Positions 36,934-45,705 of a stretch of DNA of 64,000 nucleotides are shown piece after piece. Positions within the stretch are counted from its first letter, which is position 1; every line of letters starts with the position of its first letter. Source of the DNA: Sulfurimonas sp. HSL3-1 (GTDB taxonomy: Bacteria > Campylobacterota > Campylobacteria > Campylobacterales > Sulfurimonadaceae); the NCBI RefSeq assembly GCF_039645995.1, contig NZ_CP147920.1, forward strand, positions 1,736,001 to 1,800,000. The letters are read 5' to 3'. The notes beneath the pieces were generated by a model. It had not been told where the DNA came from and did no database searches. It saw only the letters and a program-made list of their open reading frames with translations. The translations under genes and the position numbers were made by a program.

Positions 36934-37809
36934 TCAGATGACGCTGACGGGCAGGTAGAAATCGAGGTCGAAACGTTCGTCGGCTTCGAGAAAATGGTTC
37001 CGGCGGTAGACGACGTAGGGCGGCAGGGTCTTCGCTTCGAAGCCGCTCTCGGGCAGCCACGTATGGTAGATGTAGCGGATCAGGTTCGGGACCTCGCCGT
37101 AGCGCCCCTGCATCGTGAAGCGCGCGCAGAGCGACGAGGGGATGACGAAGCTGGAGACGGAACCCGACACCTCAAAGTCGTCGGGGATCTCGATAGCAGC
37201 GACGTAGGCGCACTCCTCAAGCGGCACGATCGAGGGGTTGTCGTGGTGCAGCCCGATCTGCCGGGCCTGTTCCAGGCCGTGTTCGACCGCGTAGGCATAG
37301 AGCCGCTGCCAGACGTCGGCAATGGAACGGTTGTAGCCGCGGTGGCGGATGTAGGCGACGCGGATGGCGGGCATTTTGACGATGGCCGGTTTGAGCCCCG
37401 TAAAATTCGACGCGATCCGCGGCACATTGTCGGAGTAGCGGATATTCTCCCGCGAAAAAGCGAGGTAGCCCCCTTCGCGCCACTGCGTCGGCGTCAGGGC
37501 ATAGCGCTGCCTGAAGGCCCGGATAAAGGCCGAATGCGTGCTGTAGCCGCACTGCTGCGCGATCATTGAGACTTTCTCTTTCTTGTTGACGATGAGCAGG
37601 TTCGCCGCCTTCTGCAGCCGGATGGACTGCAGGGTATCGTAGAAGTTGCGCCCCGTCACCTCCTTGAAGATCCGGTGGAAATGGTAGACGCTCGTGCGGT
37701 TGCGCTCTGCGAGCACCTCCAGGGTGATCGGCGAATCGATATGGCGGTAGATGTAATACAACGCATCGTTGACGATGTGGGCGTGGTGGCGCAGCGTCTC
37801 TTTCTTCAT
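36934..37809 (-). CDS. AraC-family regulator with GyrI-like effector domain
   Basis: Residues 1-115: two HTH units (ITLEVLAERNRTSVYHFHRI; VSMIAQQCGYSTHSAFIRAF). Residues 135-291: GyrI-like/SOUL-type ligand domain (IRVAYIRHRGYNRSIADVW, the ending DFYLPV). This is the Rob/BmrR-type architecture that senses small amphipathic ligands. It is divergent from the aminotransferase gene with two palindromes between them. Confidence 0.92.
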   Translation of the reverse strand: MKKETLRHHAHIVNDALYYIYRHIDSPITLEVLAERNRTSVYHFHRIFKEVTGRNFYDTLQSIRLQKAANLLIVNKKEKVSMIAQQCGYSTHSAFIRAFRQRYALTPTQWREGGYLAFSRENIRYSDNVPRIASNFTGLKPAIVKMPAIRVAYIRHRGYNRSIADVWQRLYAYAVEHGLEQARQIGLHHDNPSIVPLEECAYVAAIEIPDDFEVSGSVSSFVIPSSLCARFTMQGRYGEVPNLIRYIYHTWLPESGFEAKTLPPYVVYRRNHFLEADERFDLDFYLPVSVI

Positions 37810-37829
37810 ACGATAATTTTAGCAAGATC

Positions 37830-37868
37830 TGCATAGTTTTATGCAAGAAATATTGAAGATTAATCTTC
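37830..37868. promoter_or_regulatory. Two palindromes between divergent araC-type and aminotransferase genes
   Basis: TGCATA-GTTT-TATGCA (37830-37845) and the perfect 14-bp palindrome GAAGATTAATCTTC (37855-37868) lie in the 100-bp gap between the two start codons. They are candidate operators for the AraC/GyrI protein or for another regulator. Confidence 0.45.
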
Positions 37869-37909
37869 GGAATCGGCGTATCATCGCGTTCATATAAAAG
37901 GATAAGAAC

Positions 37910-39058
37910 ATGAAACGCCAATTTATCCGGGAGATCCTGGATGTTATCACCGCGGACACCATCTCCTTCGCCGGAGGGCTTCCCGACGCCGACCTCTTCC
38001 CCCTCGACGCCTTCAAAACGGCGGCCGACCGCGTCCTCTCCGAGCCGGCCAGCCTGCAGTACTCGCGTTCGCAGGGGTACGCCCCCCTGCGCGAAAAGAT
38101 CGCCGAGCGCTACTGCGCCGCGGGCTTTGAAACCCGCGCGGAGGAGATTCTCATCACCACAGGCTCACAGCAGGCCATCAACCTCATAGCCTTGAGCATG
38201 CTTCCCTACGGGGTCACCGTCGAACTGCCCGCCTACCTCGGGGCGCTCAGCGCGTTCCGGCTGGCAAAAGTCAAGACCGAGGGGGTCGCGCTGGAACACG
38301 ACGGCATCGCAATGACACCGTTGAGACGCAGCATCGCCAGGACGGGAGCGGCCTACCTGATCCCAGACTTCCAGAACCCGACGGGGCTGCGCTACAGTGC
38401 CGCCAAACGCCAGGCCGTCGCCAAGGCGGTGCTGGACGCAGACGCGCTGCTGATCGAAGACGCACCCTACAGCGAGCTCTATTTCGACCATGCCTCCCTG
38501 CCCATCAGCGCAACCATGCCCGAACGCAGCTTCCACCTGGGCTCCTTTTCGAAGATCCTGGCCCCCGGCCTGCGGGTCGGGTGGGTCCGGGCCAGCGAGG
38601 CGAACCTGCGGCGGCTGCTCGTCGTCAAAGAGGCGATCGACCTGCATACGTCGACACTGGACCAGCGCCTGATCGACGCGTTTTGGGAGACCGAGGGGCT
38701 TGACCGCCACCTCTCATCGCTGCGCATCCATTACCGGGCTAAAAAAAACGCGCTCTCCAACGCACTGCGCACCCAGCTGCCCGACTTCGTTTTTGACGAG
38801 CCCCGCGGCGGCATGTTCCTCTACGGGAGGCTGCCCGGCTTTGACACGAAAACATTGGTCAACCGCTGCTTGGAGCGCGGGGTCGCCTTCGTCCCCGGCA
38901 GCGAGTTCTACCCCGGCACGCCTGCGCTCGACGAGCTCCGGCTCAATTTCACCCACACCGACCCGGCGCAGATGCACCGCGGCGTCGGACTGATGGCCGA
39001 TGCCTACCGCGAACAGATCGTTTCGAAAATAACGGGGGTGGCCAGGGCCACTGCATGA
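37910..39058 (+). CDS. PLP-dependent aminotransferase (class I, 2-aminoadipate/MocR-like group)
   Basis: The fold type I core is clear: YAPLREKIAERY, ITTGSQQAIN, IPDFQNPTGLRYS, EDAPYSELYF, the lysine segment GSFSKILAPGLRVGW, and ARATA at the end. The pattern matches the 2-aminoadipate/valine-pyruvate group rather than AspAT. Substrate unknown. It overlaps the PsiE-like gene by four bases and is divergent from the AraC/GyrI gene, which may control it. Confidence 0.9.
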   Translation: MKRQFIREILDVITADTISFAGGLPDADLFPLDAFKTAADRVLSEPASLQYSRSQGYAPLREKIAERYCAAGFETRAEEILITTGSQQAINLIALSMLPYGVTVELPAYLGALSAFRLAKVKTEGVALEHDGIAMTPLRRSIARTGAAYLIPDFQNPTGLRYSAAKRQAVAKAVLDADALLIEDAPYSELYFDHASLPISATMPERSFHLGSFSKILAPGLRVGWVRASEANLRRLLVVKEAIDLHTSTLDQRLIDAFWETEGLDRHLSSLRIHYRAKKNALSNALRTQLPDFVFDEPRGGMFLYGRLPGFDTKTLVNRCLERGVAFVPGSEFYPGTPALDELRLNFTHTDPAQMHRGVGLMADAYREQIVSKITGVARATA

Positions 39059-39552
39059 AAACCGCTTCGCACGCCTTTACGGAGAGGATGGCCGCACGCT
39101 TCGAGACCTTCGACCGGACCATCGAAGCCCGTCTCGACCTTGTCTTTTCCAAACTGATCACCGGGCTCAAATACGCCTTTATCGCCGTGATGGTGCTCTA
39201 CCTGGCCGTCTGCATCCTGAGCCTGTCGCACAAGATCGTCTCCTTTACCCTGGACCAGGGGGCGCTCGATTTCCGCTCCATCAAGATGATCCTGACCGAC
39301 GGCCTCTTCGTGCTCATCGTCATTGCCATTACGCGGACCTTCCTGATCCGCAGCGCGTTCAACTATGCCCTGACCCTGCTCGAGATCGGTTTCGTCGTTA
39401 TCATCCGCAAACTCATCCTGCTCGACACTGTCCCGGAGGAGACGGGGCTGATGCTCGTGCTGAGCCTCACGTCGACACTCTTTTTCCTGCTCATCGTCTA
39501 CATCCACAATCTCCGGCGCCGCTGGAACAGGGAGGACGGCGCGGGGGATTAA
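39055..39552 (+). CDS. PsiE-like membrane protein
   Basis: Four TM helices (about residues 37-57, 80-100, 105-125, 135-155), with an amphipathic start. The phosphate-starvation-inducible E (PF06146) pattern is visible in TFLIRSAFNYALTLLEIGFV. Function unknown; some members respond to phosphate starvation. The start overlaps the aminotransferase stop (ATGA). Confidence 0.75.
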   Translation: MKTASHAFTERMAARFETFDRTIEARLDLVFSKLITGLKYAFIAVMVLYLAVCILSLSHKIVSFTLDQGALDFRSIKMILTDGLFVLIVIAITRTFLIRSAFNYALTLLEIGFVVIIRKLILLDTVPEETGLMLVLSLTSTLFFLLIVYIHNLRRRWNREDGAGD

Positions 39553-39614
39553 CGGTAAATTAATGCCTTTGCTCTACAATGATTGACATTCAACCACCTA
39601 CAGGAGTTCTCCCA

Positions 39615-40184
39615 ATGAAACCCTTCACAAAAATGGCCGTTATCGCGGCCGCCAGCCTCGCTTTTGCCACGACGGCAGCCGCTGCCTGCGGCGGCCAAAG
39701 CACTCCGCAGGGCATGCACGGCACCGCCGACAACAAAATGCATATCGCCCGCAAAGTCGTCAATGCCGTCAGCCAGACGGGGCTCAGTGCCGCTCAGACA
39801 CAGGCCGTCACCGACGCCATCAACACCTTCAAAGCCAAACAGATGACACGCAAAGCCGCCAAAACATTCCCCATCGACGCCTTCGGGGAAAAAGCCTTTG
39901 ATGCCAAGCAGTTCAAAGCGGCGCAACAGAAGCAGTTCGATGCCAAGATCGACGCCATGACCGAACTCTTCACCACCATCTACGCCGTGTTGACTCCGGA
40001 ACAGCGCCCCGTCTTCAAGCGCGCCTTCACCGCACCGATGGTCAAGATGATGATCAAACGCAACATGATCAAAGGTGGTATGAAAAGCGGCGGCGGCATG
40101 CAAAAGAGCGGCATGAAAGGCGCGGGCATGAAAAACAGCAATATGAAATGCGGGGGGATGAAGTGCGGCGGCATGTCCCACTGA
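39615..40184 (+). CDS. Spy/CpxP-like periplasmic protein with Met/Cys/Gly-rich tail
   Basis: A signal peptide is followed by a helical body with an LTPEQRPVFKR motif of the LTXXQ (CpxP/Spy) group. The last 35 residues are a low-complexity tail of GGM, KSGM and KCGGMKCGGM units, holding about ten Met and two Cys plus a terminal His, likely to bind Cu(I) or another soft metal. ATG 39615 has an AGGAG; the longer frame adds 12 residues. It is first of the cytochrome and two-component locus. Confidence 0.75.
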   Translation: MKPFTKMAVIAAASLAFATTAAAACGGQSTPQGMHGTADNKMHIARKVVNAVSQTGLSAAQTQAVTDAINTFKAKQMTRKAAKTFPIDAFGEKAFDAKQFKAAQQKQFDAKIDAMTELFTTIYAVLTPEQRPVFKRAFTAPMVKMMIKRNMIKGGMKSGGGMQKSGMKGAGMKNSNMKCGGMKCGGMSH

Positions 40185-40322
40185 GAAGCGAACCCGCCAC
40201 CATCTATTGAACCGTACCGTACTCCCTCCCCGCGCGGCCGGGAAGCGGTCGGACGCACACTTCAGCACTCCTCCATTCCGAGACGTATTTCTCCCTCAAT
40301 ACCCCGTTACTTTGTAAAGAGA

Positions 40323-40354
40323 GTGTCAAGAAACGCCCCTTGTCGTCTTGACAC
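40323..40354. promoter_or_regulatory. Inverted repeat upstream of the SHP cytochrome gene
   Basis: GTGTCAAGA-N14-TCTTGACAC has perfect 9-bp arms; the second arm contains TTGACA, a -35-like hexamer. It is a candidate operator for the downstream OmpR-type regulator, or a hairpin. The rest of 40185-40395 holds no gene. Confidence 0.4.
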
Positions 40355-40395
40355 CTTGGTACTACCATGTGAACATCTGAATACAAGGAGTACCT

Positions 40396-40788
40396 ATGAA
40401 ATCCATTCTGATCGCCGTCGTCTGCGCTTCGTCCCTTATGGCGGCGAGCCCGGAAGTCGGCAACTACATGCAACAGCTTCAGACAGAAGCGTCCGAACCG
40501 TTTGACGCCGCGCGCGGCGAAGCGCTCTTTACCGCCGAACAGATCGGCAAAAAAGGGACGAAGATCGCCTGCACCAGTTGCCACGGCAGCGACCTGACCC
40601 AAAAAGGGAAAAACGTCAATACCGGCAAGATCATCGACGCGCTCTCCCCGGGAGCCAACCCCGCGCGCCTCACTTCGCTCAAAGAGGTCAAAAAATGGCT
40701 GCGCCGTAACTTCAAGGATGTCTATAACCGCGAGGGAACGGCCCAGGAAAAAGGTGATGTCCTCACCTACATCATGCAATACCGCTAA
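40396..40788 (+). CDS. Sphaeroides-heme-protein-type cytochrome c (DUF1924)
   Basis: Signal peptide, then a single CTSCH heme motif (C59, C62, H63) in the DUF1924/SHP fold. In Rhodobacter sphaeroides SHP the sixth ligand is an asparagine that moves away to bind O2 or NO; Asn105 in WLRRNFKD is the likely counterpart. The two cysteines usual nearby are absent here. It is followed 10 bp later by DHC and then cytochrome b561, the known SHP gene set. RBS AAGGAG. Confidence 0.85.
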   Translation: MKSILIAVVCASSLMAASPEVGNYMQQLQTEASEPFDAARGEALFTAEQIGKKGTKIACTSCHGSDLTQKGKNVNTGKIIDALSPGANPARLTSLKEVKKWLRRNFKDVYNREGTAQEKGDVLTYIMQYR

Positions 40789-40798
40789 GGAGTTTACA

Positions 40799-41395
40799 AT
40801 GAAAAAGCATCTCTTTGTTATCACGTGCGCACTGCTGGCAGTCGGTTCGGTCTACCTCGCGGCGGATGACCATTACGAAAAACACAATGCGCAGAGGTAT
40901 GAAAAAACCGCTGCCGAGGATGCCGTCACGTCCGGCGGCCAAAAACGCAGCACAGCACCGGTCGAAACGACCTCCGCGCGTCTTTACAAAAACGAGTGCG
41001 GCGCCTGCCATATGGCCTACCAGCCGGGCCTGCTCCCCCGTGCCTCCTGGACACGTATGATGGTGTCGCTTGGGGACCATTTCGGGACCGATGCAACCCT
41101 TGAGCCGGCCGATGCGGCAGAGCTTGCCGCCTATCTCGACGCGAATGCCTACGTAAGCGCGCCTTCATCGAAACATATGGCGAGGATCGCCAAATCCGTC
41201 TCCGCGGACGCGCCGATGCAGATTAGCCAAGCCGGCTACTTCGTCAAGGAACACCGAAGAATTCCGCAACGCGCTATCGTTCAGCCCGATGTCAAGAGTC
41301 TTGCGAACTGCAACGCCTGCCATACGAAGGCCGAAAACGGTAGCTACCGTGAACGGGAGATCTTTATCCCGAACTACGGGCGCTGGGACGACTGA
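40799..41395 (+). CDS. Diheme cytochrome c (DHC)
   Basis: Exported protein with two heme motifs, CGACH (in YKNECGACHMAYQPGLLP) and CNACH near the C-terminus, and DHC-specific text (GLLPRASWTRMM, GDHFGTDATL). DHC is the reductant of SHP in purple bacteria, likely in the periplasm. ATG 40799 follows GGAG; the longer frame overlaps SHP and is rejected. The protein is homologous to the C-terminal half of the next gene. Confidence 0.9.
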   Translation: MKKHLFVITCALLAVGSVYLAADDHYEKHNAQRYEKTAAEDAVTSGGQKRSTAPVETTSARLYKNECGACHMAYQPGLLPRASWTRMMVSLGDHFGTDATLEPADAAELAAYLDANAYVSAPSSKHMARIAKSVSADAPMQISQAGYFVKEHRRIPQRAIVQPDVKSLANCNACHTKAENGSYREREIFIPNYGRWDD

Positions 41396-41425
41396 CGCAT
41401 CTGCGCGTCAACCCGGAGGTGAACC

Positions 41426-42541
41426 ATGAAAAATAGCTATATCTGGAGTCTGCCAACACGCCTCTTCCACGGGCTGCTCGTGCTCTTTATCCTCGGTGCC
41501 TACCTGAGCGCCGAAGAGGAGAGCTGGCTGCTCTGGCACGCGGCGTTCGGTTTCGCCGTCGGTGCCCTGCTGCTTTTCCGTATCGTCTGGGGCTTTTGGG
41601 GGCCGGAGCATTCCCGTTTCGCCGATTTCGACCTGAAACTCTCCTCGTTGAAGACCTACATGCTGACGCTGCTAAACTCGCACAAAACGTACGCAGGCCA
41701 TAACCCCGCCGCCAGTTTCGCCGTGATCGGTATTATCGCCGTGACACTGCTGCTCGTGCTGACGGGCCTGCTCACCTACGGTGTCCAGGAGAACCGCGGG
41801 CTCTTCGCTTTCCTGCACGGCACGTTTTTCAAGAAGATGGAACTGTTCGAGGAACTCCATGAACTCCTCGGGGCCCTGCTTTATCTCCTCATAGGGGCCC
41901 ATATCGCAGGCGTTTTCCTCGACCGTCTCCTGCACCCTTCCCACGGCACGCTGCGCTCCATTGTCAGCGGATACAAACCCATTGAAGGCCGCAGTGTCAA
42001 ACTGACATTCTTTCAAAAAGCCATCGCGCTACTGGGCATTGGGCTCGCCCTCGCGACCCCCGTTTACCTGCTGACGGTGCGCGACAACCCCCTTACCGCC
42101 ACACACACGGCCGCCGTCGATTACCGAACGGAGCATCCGCTCTTCGCCAACGAATGCGCGGCGTGCCATACCCTTTATCCCCCCTCGCTGCTACCCGGCC
42201 GTTCCTGGCGGCGCCTGATGGCGGATCTGGAGAACCATTTCGGCGACGATGCCTCGCTGGAGGCGGCCGAGACCCAAAACATCCTGGCCTACCTTGTCGC
42301 CAACGCGGCGGAACACGCCACCTCCGAGGCCGCCTTCAAGCTATCGGCCTCTATGTCAAATATGGATATCATAGCAGTGACGCAGACACCGTTCTGGAAA
42401 AAGACCCACCGCAGGATCGCCGCGGACATTTTCGCACGCGACGCGGTCAAAGGCAGGGCCAACTGCAAAGCCTGCCACAGCGACGTTGAACGCGGCCTGC
42501 TCGAGGATACGAATATCACGATACCGGGAGAAAGGAGTTGA
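41426..42541 (+). CDS. Cytochrome b561-type membrane protein fused to a diheme cytochrome c domain
   Basis: Residues 1-200: four TM helices with paired histidines (LPTRLFHGL, WHAAFGF, HELLGALLY, GAHIAGVF), the Ni/Fe-hydrogenase b-type cytochrome fold that takes electrons from quinol. Residues 205-371: DHC-like domain with CAACH (NECAACHTLYPPSLLPG) and CKACH. This fuses the two partners that are separate in the classical SHP set. It gives a route from quinol to diheme c to SHP. Confidence 0.9.
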   Translation: MKNSYIWSLPTRLFHGLLVLFILGAYLSAEEESWLLWHAAFGFAVGALLLFRIVWGFWGPEHSRFADFDLKLSSLKTYMLTLLNSHKTYAGHNPAASFAVIGIIAVTLLLVLTGLLTYGVQENRGLFAFLHGTFFKKMELFEELHELLGALLYLLIGAHIAGVFLDRLLHPSHGTLRSIVSGYKPIEGRSVKLTFFQKAIALLGIGLALATPVYLLTVRDNPLTATHTAAVDYRTEHPLFANECAACHTLYPPSLLPGRSWRRLMADLENHFGDDASLEAAETQNILAYLVANAAEHATSEAAFKLSASMSNMDIIAVTQTPFWKKTHRRIAADIFARDAVKGRANCKACHSDVERGLLEDTNITIPGERS

Positions 42542-42542
42542 G

Positions 42543-42923
42543 ATGCGTTTCATCGTTCTGATTGCCCTGCTTTTCACCCTGCTGGCGGCGGACCACGACG
42601 ACCACCGCGAACACCACATGCCGATGGACATCAGCTACCTCGACCTCACTCCGCAGCAGCATGAACGCGTCGAGAAGATCGCCCGCGACTACCGCAAAGC
42701 CCATCACCGCCTCAACCGCCTCGAAGCACAGACCCGCGACTCCGTCAGGGCCCTCTTCGAAGCCGAACGTTTCGACCGGACAAAATTTCTCGAACTGACT
42801 ACGGCGCTGCAGAACGAAAACGACAAAGTCCAGGCGGATTTTTTCGAAGCGCTCCACGCCGTTTTGACCCCGATGCAGCGCAAACGCTTCACCCCCTACC
42901 TGGAGGAGTGGGAACGTGACTAA
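42543..42923 (+). CDS. Small Spy/CpxP-like periplasmic protein
   Basis: Signal peptide (LIALLFTLLAA), a His/Asp-rich stretch (DHDDHREHHM) likely to bind metal, then a helical LTPQQHERV and a second LTPMQRKRF motif, matching the LTXXQ pattern. ATG 42543 is one base after the cytochrome b561 stop (AAGGAG upstream). It overlaps the response regulator start by eight bases and may be a stress reporter for the kinase. Confidence 0.75.
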   Translation: MRFIVLIALLFTLLAADHDDHREHHMPMDISYLDLTPQQHERVEKIARDYRKAHHRLNRLEAQTRDSVRALFEAERFDRTKFLELTTALQNENDKVQADFFEALHAVLTPMQRKRFTPYLEEWERD

Positions 42924-43587
42924 GCGGGTAATGCTGATCGAAGATGACCGGGCCATGCAGGCGCTTATCAGCGGCTACCTCACCGATTACGGTTACGGCG
43001 TCAGCAGTTTCGGCGACCCCCGCAGCGCCCTCGAAGCACTGAAACAGCACAAAGAGGCGTTCGATATCGTCATCCTCGACCTGATGCTGCCCGGCATGGA
43101 CGGTTTTGACGCCGCCAGGACGATCAAATCCGTCAGCGACATCCCCATCATCATCTCCTCCGCCCGCGGCGACATCGGCAACAAGATCCACGGTTTTGAG
43201 CTCGGCGTCGACGACTATCTTGCCAAACCCTACGAACCGCGGGAGCTCATCCTGCGCATCGAGGCGGTCCTGCGCCGCTACGGCAACGCCCCGCAGCTGC
43301 AAGTCTCGGACTTCACCGTCGACGAACAGAGCAGAACGGTCAGTATGGAGGGGTACCCCGTCGACCTCACCCCCGTGGAGTTCGAGATCTTCCTTTTCCT
43401 GCTGAAAAACCGCGGCAACAACGTCTCGCGGGAGCAGATCGTCCACGCCACTTCGCTGGAACCCGAGACCAAGGGACGCACCGTCGACATGCACATCAGC
43501 AACATCCGCCTCAAAATAGGCGACAGCGCCAAATCCCCCAGCTACATCAAGTCAGTCTGGGGGATCGGCTACCGCTTCATAGGTTGA
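42916..43587 (+). CDS. OmpR-family response regulator
   Basis: Receiver with D10/D11, phosphoacceptor D55 in ILDLMLPG, and the K in AKPYEPREL. The winged-helix C-terminal half has SREQIVHATSL and VWGIGYRF. GTG start 42916. It is followed five bases later by its kinase. Likely controls the SHP/DHC and Spy-like genes; the resemblance to CpxR/CpxP is suggestive only. Confidence 0.93.
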   Translation: MTKRVMLIEDDRAMQALISGYLTDYGYGVSSFGDPRSALEALKQHKEAFDIVILDLMLPGMDGFDAARTIKSVSDIPIIISSARGDIGNKIHGFELGVDDYLAKPYEPRELILRIEAVLRRYGNAPQLQVSDFTVDEQSRTVSMEGYPVDLTPVEFEIFLFLLKNRGNNVSREQIVHATSLEPETKGRTVDMHISNIRLKIGDSAKSPSYIKSVWGIGYRFIG

Positions 43588-43591
43588 TCCG

Positions 43592-44833
43592 ATGTCCATT
43601 TTCCGAAAAATCATCCTGCTTTTTTCCGCCAGCCTGCTGCTGATGCTTGCCATCGGCTACCAGGTAGACGCCATGTATACCCAGCGGACCGAAGCCCTCG
43701 TCACACAGCAGTACCTTGACGATGCCCGAAAACTCTACGGGTTGCTGGCGACGACCGAACCCGAGGCGCTTGCAGCGGCCCTCCCCTCGATGGGCTTTGA
43801 AGCGGTCGAATCAACGCAGGCGACCGGGGCCGAGCCCCTGCTTGAACGCCCCCACTCCTTCGGGGATATGCGGATCCTGAAGACGCGCGACGGCACCTAT
43901 CTGCTGGCCATCCGCTACATGGAGACCGCATTGCTGCTGCGGGACACCGCTCTCGACGGCACCCTTCAGGGGCGGTGGCTTCCCCATCTGCTTGTCGGGC
44001 TCGATATCGTCCTGCTGGTCATGATCTTCCTTGTCATCATCGCCATGCTGGCCCCCCTGGGACACCTTGCCGCCAAGATGCGGGCCTTTGCCGAAGGAGA
44101 TTACGACAGCCGCTCCGATGTTCCTGGGCGTGACGAGATCGGGGCCGTCGCCGAAACCTACAACCACCTCGCCCAGCGCCTGCAGGACACGATCGTTGCG
44201 CGCGAAGCGCTCCTGCGCGATATCGGCCATGAACTCCGGACACCCATTGCCCGCGGCATGTTCGCCGCAGAGAAGCTCCCCGATTCCGACGAAAAAAAGC
44301 TGCTTCGGCGCTGCTTTTCGGAACTGGAGTCCATGACAAGCGAGCTCCTTGAAGTGGAGAAGCTCTCCGTCACCGGGGAGCTGGATCTCCAGACGATCCG
44401 CGCGGAAACGCTCATACTGCAGGCGCTCTCGAAAATGATGATCGACGACGAGGAGAAAGTTTCCATTGCACTTGACGAGGATTTCGATCTTGAGGGCGAT
44501 CCCCTCTACCTCTCCATCGCACTCAAAAACCTCATAGACAATGCGCTGAAATACGCCACTGCGTACCCGGTGACGGTTACGGCCGGGGCCGGCAGGATCT
44601 GTGTCCGCAATCGGGGCAAGCCGTTAAGAGAACCGGTTGCAAAGGCCCTGGCTCCTTTCCGGCGCGGGGTGCACTCACGGCGCCAGAAAGGGTTCGGTCT
44701 GGGCCTCTCCATCTTGGCCAAGGTCCTGGAACGGCATGCCCTTCCGCTCTCGCACCGTTACGAAGAGGGGTGGCACTGCTTCTGCATCGATTTTAGCCCC
44801 GCACAGCGCCAAAAGGGCAGTGAGACCGGATAA
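43592..44833 (+). CDS. Sensor histidine kinase (CpxA-like layout)
   Basis: TM 7-27, a periplasmic domain of about 100 residues, TM 131-152, HAMP, then H-box with H213 in GHELRTPIARG, N-box NLIDNALKYA and G-box KGFGLGLSILAKVL. Its ATPase part is short but complete. It partners the response regulator upstream. The periplasmic domain has no recognised ligand. Confidence 0.92.
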   Translation: MSIFRKIILLFSASLLLMLAIGYQVDAMYTQRTEALVTQQYLDDARKLYGLLATTEPEALAAALPSMGFEAVESTQATGAEPLLERPHSFGDMRILKTRDGTYLLAIRYMETALLLRDTALDGTLQGRWLPHLLVGLDIVLLVMIFLVIIAMLAPLGHLAAKMRAFAEGDYDSRSDVPGRDEIGAVAETYNHLAQRLQDTIVAREALLRDIGHELRTPIARGMFAAEKLPDSDEKKLLRRCFSELESMTSELLEVEKLSVTGELDLQTIRAETLILQALSKMMIDDEEKVSIALDEDFDLEGDPLYLSIALKNLIDNALKYATAYPVTVTAGAGRICVRNRGKPLREPVAKALAPFRRGVHSRRQKGFGLGLSILAKVLERHALPLSHRYEEGWHCFCIDFSPAQRQKGSETG

Positions 44834-44835
44834 TC

Positions 44836-45603
44836 CTATGCCCCAAGCCGCTGCATATAGTGCAGGTAGAACTGCTGCGCCGTGCGGCCGCTGCGCGAAG
44901 CCCGCGCGGCCGAGAAGCGCAGCGCTTCGCGCATGAGCAGCTCCCGGTCGGCATCGACCCCTTTGAAATAGTGCTCGACCATGACCAGATAATCGTCCTG
45001 CGTCCCCTGGTAAAAAGAGAGCCAGAGACCGAAACGGTCCGCCAGGGAGATCTTCTCCTCGACACTGTCGCCGTAATGCAGTTCGCCGTCCTTGACCGTC
45101 GTGCCTTCATTGTCGCTCATGTATTCGGGGACGAGGTGGCGGCGGTTGGAGGTGGCGTAGACCCGGACGTTTTCCGGCGCGCTCTCGATGGAGCCCTCCA
45201 TCGCGCTTTTGAGATAGGTATAGGAGAGGTCCGTCTCGCCGAACGTCAGATCATCAAGGAAGAGGATAAAGCGGTACGGCTCGTCGCGCAGCTCGTCTAT
45301 CACCTCGGGTAGGTAGCGCAGGTCCTCTTTGAAGAACTCGACGATCCGCAGCCCCTCCTCGGCGTAGGCCTGCAGCAGCGCCTTCACCAGCGACGACTTA
45401 CCGGTGCCCCGGCTGCCCCAGAGCAGCACATTGTTTGCAAAACGTCCCGCAAGGAAGTTCTCCGTATTCTCGACAAGCGCCGCCTTCTGGCGGTCGATGT
45501 TGATCAGCGCCTCCAGCGGCATCGCATCGATCCGGGCGATGGGTTTGAGCGTCTCCGTCCGCCGTCTGAAAACGGCAGCCAGGGTTGTGTTCCATGCGAT
45601 CAT
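44836..45603 (-). CDS. DUF815-family AAA+ ATPase
   Basis: Walker A GSRGTGKSS near residue 65, Walker B FILFLDDLTF, sensor region YATSNRRHLVP, and ADRFGLWLSFY, the DUF815 signature. Function unknown; members are soluble ATPases. RBS AGGAG precedes ATG 45603. It converges on the histidine kinase gene, two bases apart. Confidence 0.92.
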   Translation of the reverse strand: MIAWNTTLAAVFRRRTETLKPIARIDAMPLEALINIDRQKAALVENTENFLAGRFANNVLLWGSRGTGKSSLVKALLQAYAEEGLRIVEFFKEDLRYLPEVIDELRDEPYRFILFLDDLTFGETDLSYTYLKSAMEGSIESAPENVRVYATSNRRHLVPEYMSDNEGTTVKDGELHYGDSVEEKISLADRFGLWLSFYQGTQDDYLVMVEHYFKGVDADRELLMREALRFSAARASRSGRTAQQFYLHYMQRLGA

Positions 45604-45681
45604 GGCATCTCCTCTCCGGCAAGGTATTTCCCTGCCATTATACCCCTGTGCAAATTTCGGGCACCTTCGCTACAATGATAA

Positions 45682-45687
45682 TATAAT
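45682..45687 (+). promoter_or_regulatory. -10 element upstream of the epimerase gene
   Basis: TATAAT in GATAATATAATTTC, 18 bases before the ATG, without a clear -35. The leader would be short, with GGAGGG as the RBS. Confidence 0.45.
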
Positions 45688-45705
45688 TTCACAACGGAGG
45701 GCGGA

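Noticed and set aside
34808-37060. 750-codon open frame on the minus strand
   Set aside because: It lies antisense to the EamA and flavoprotein genes, which have clear family motifs. The translated product is repetitive in Asp, Gly and Arg and matches nothing; this is an effect of GC-rich third positions.
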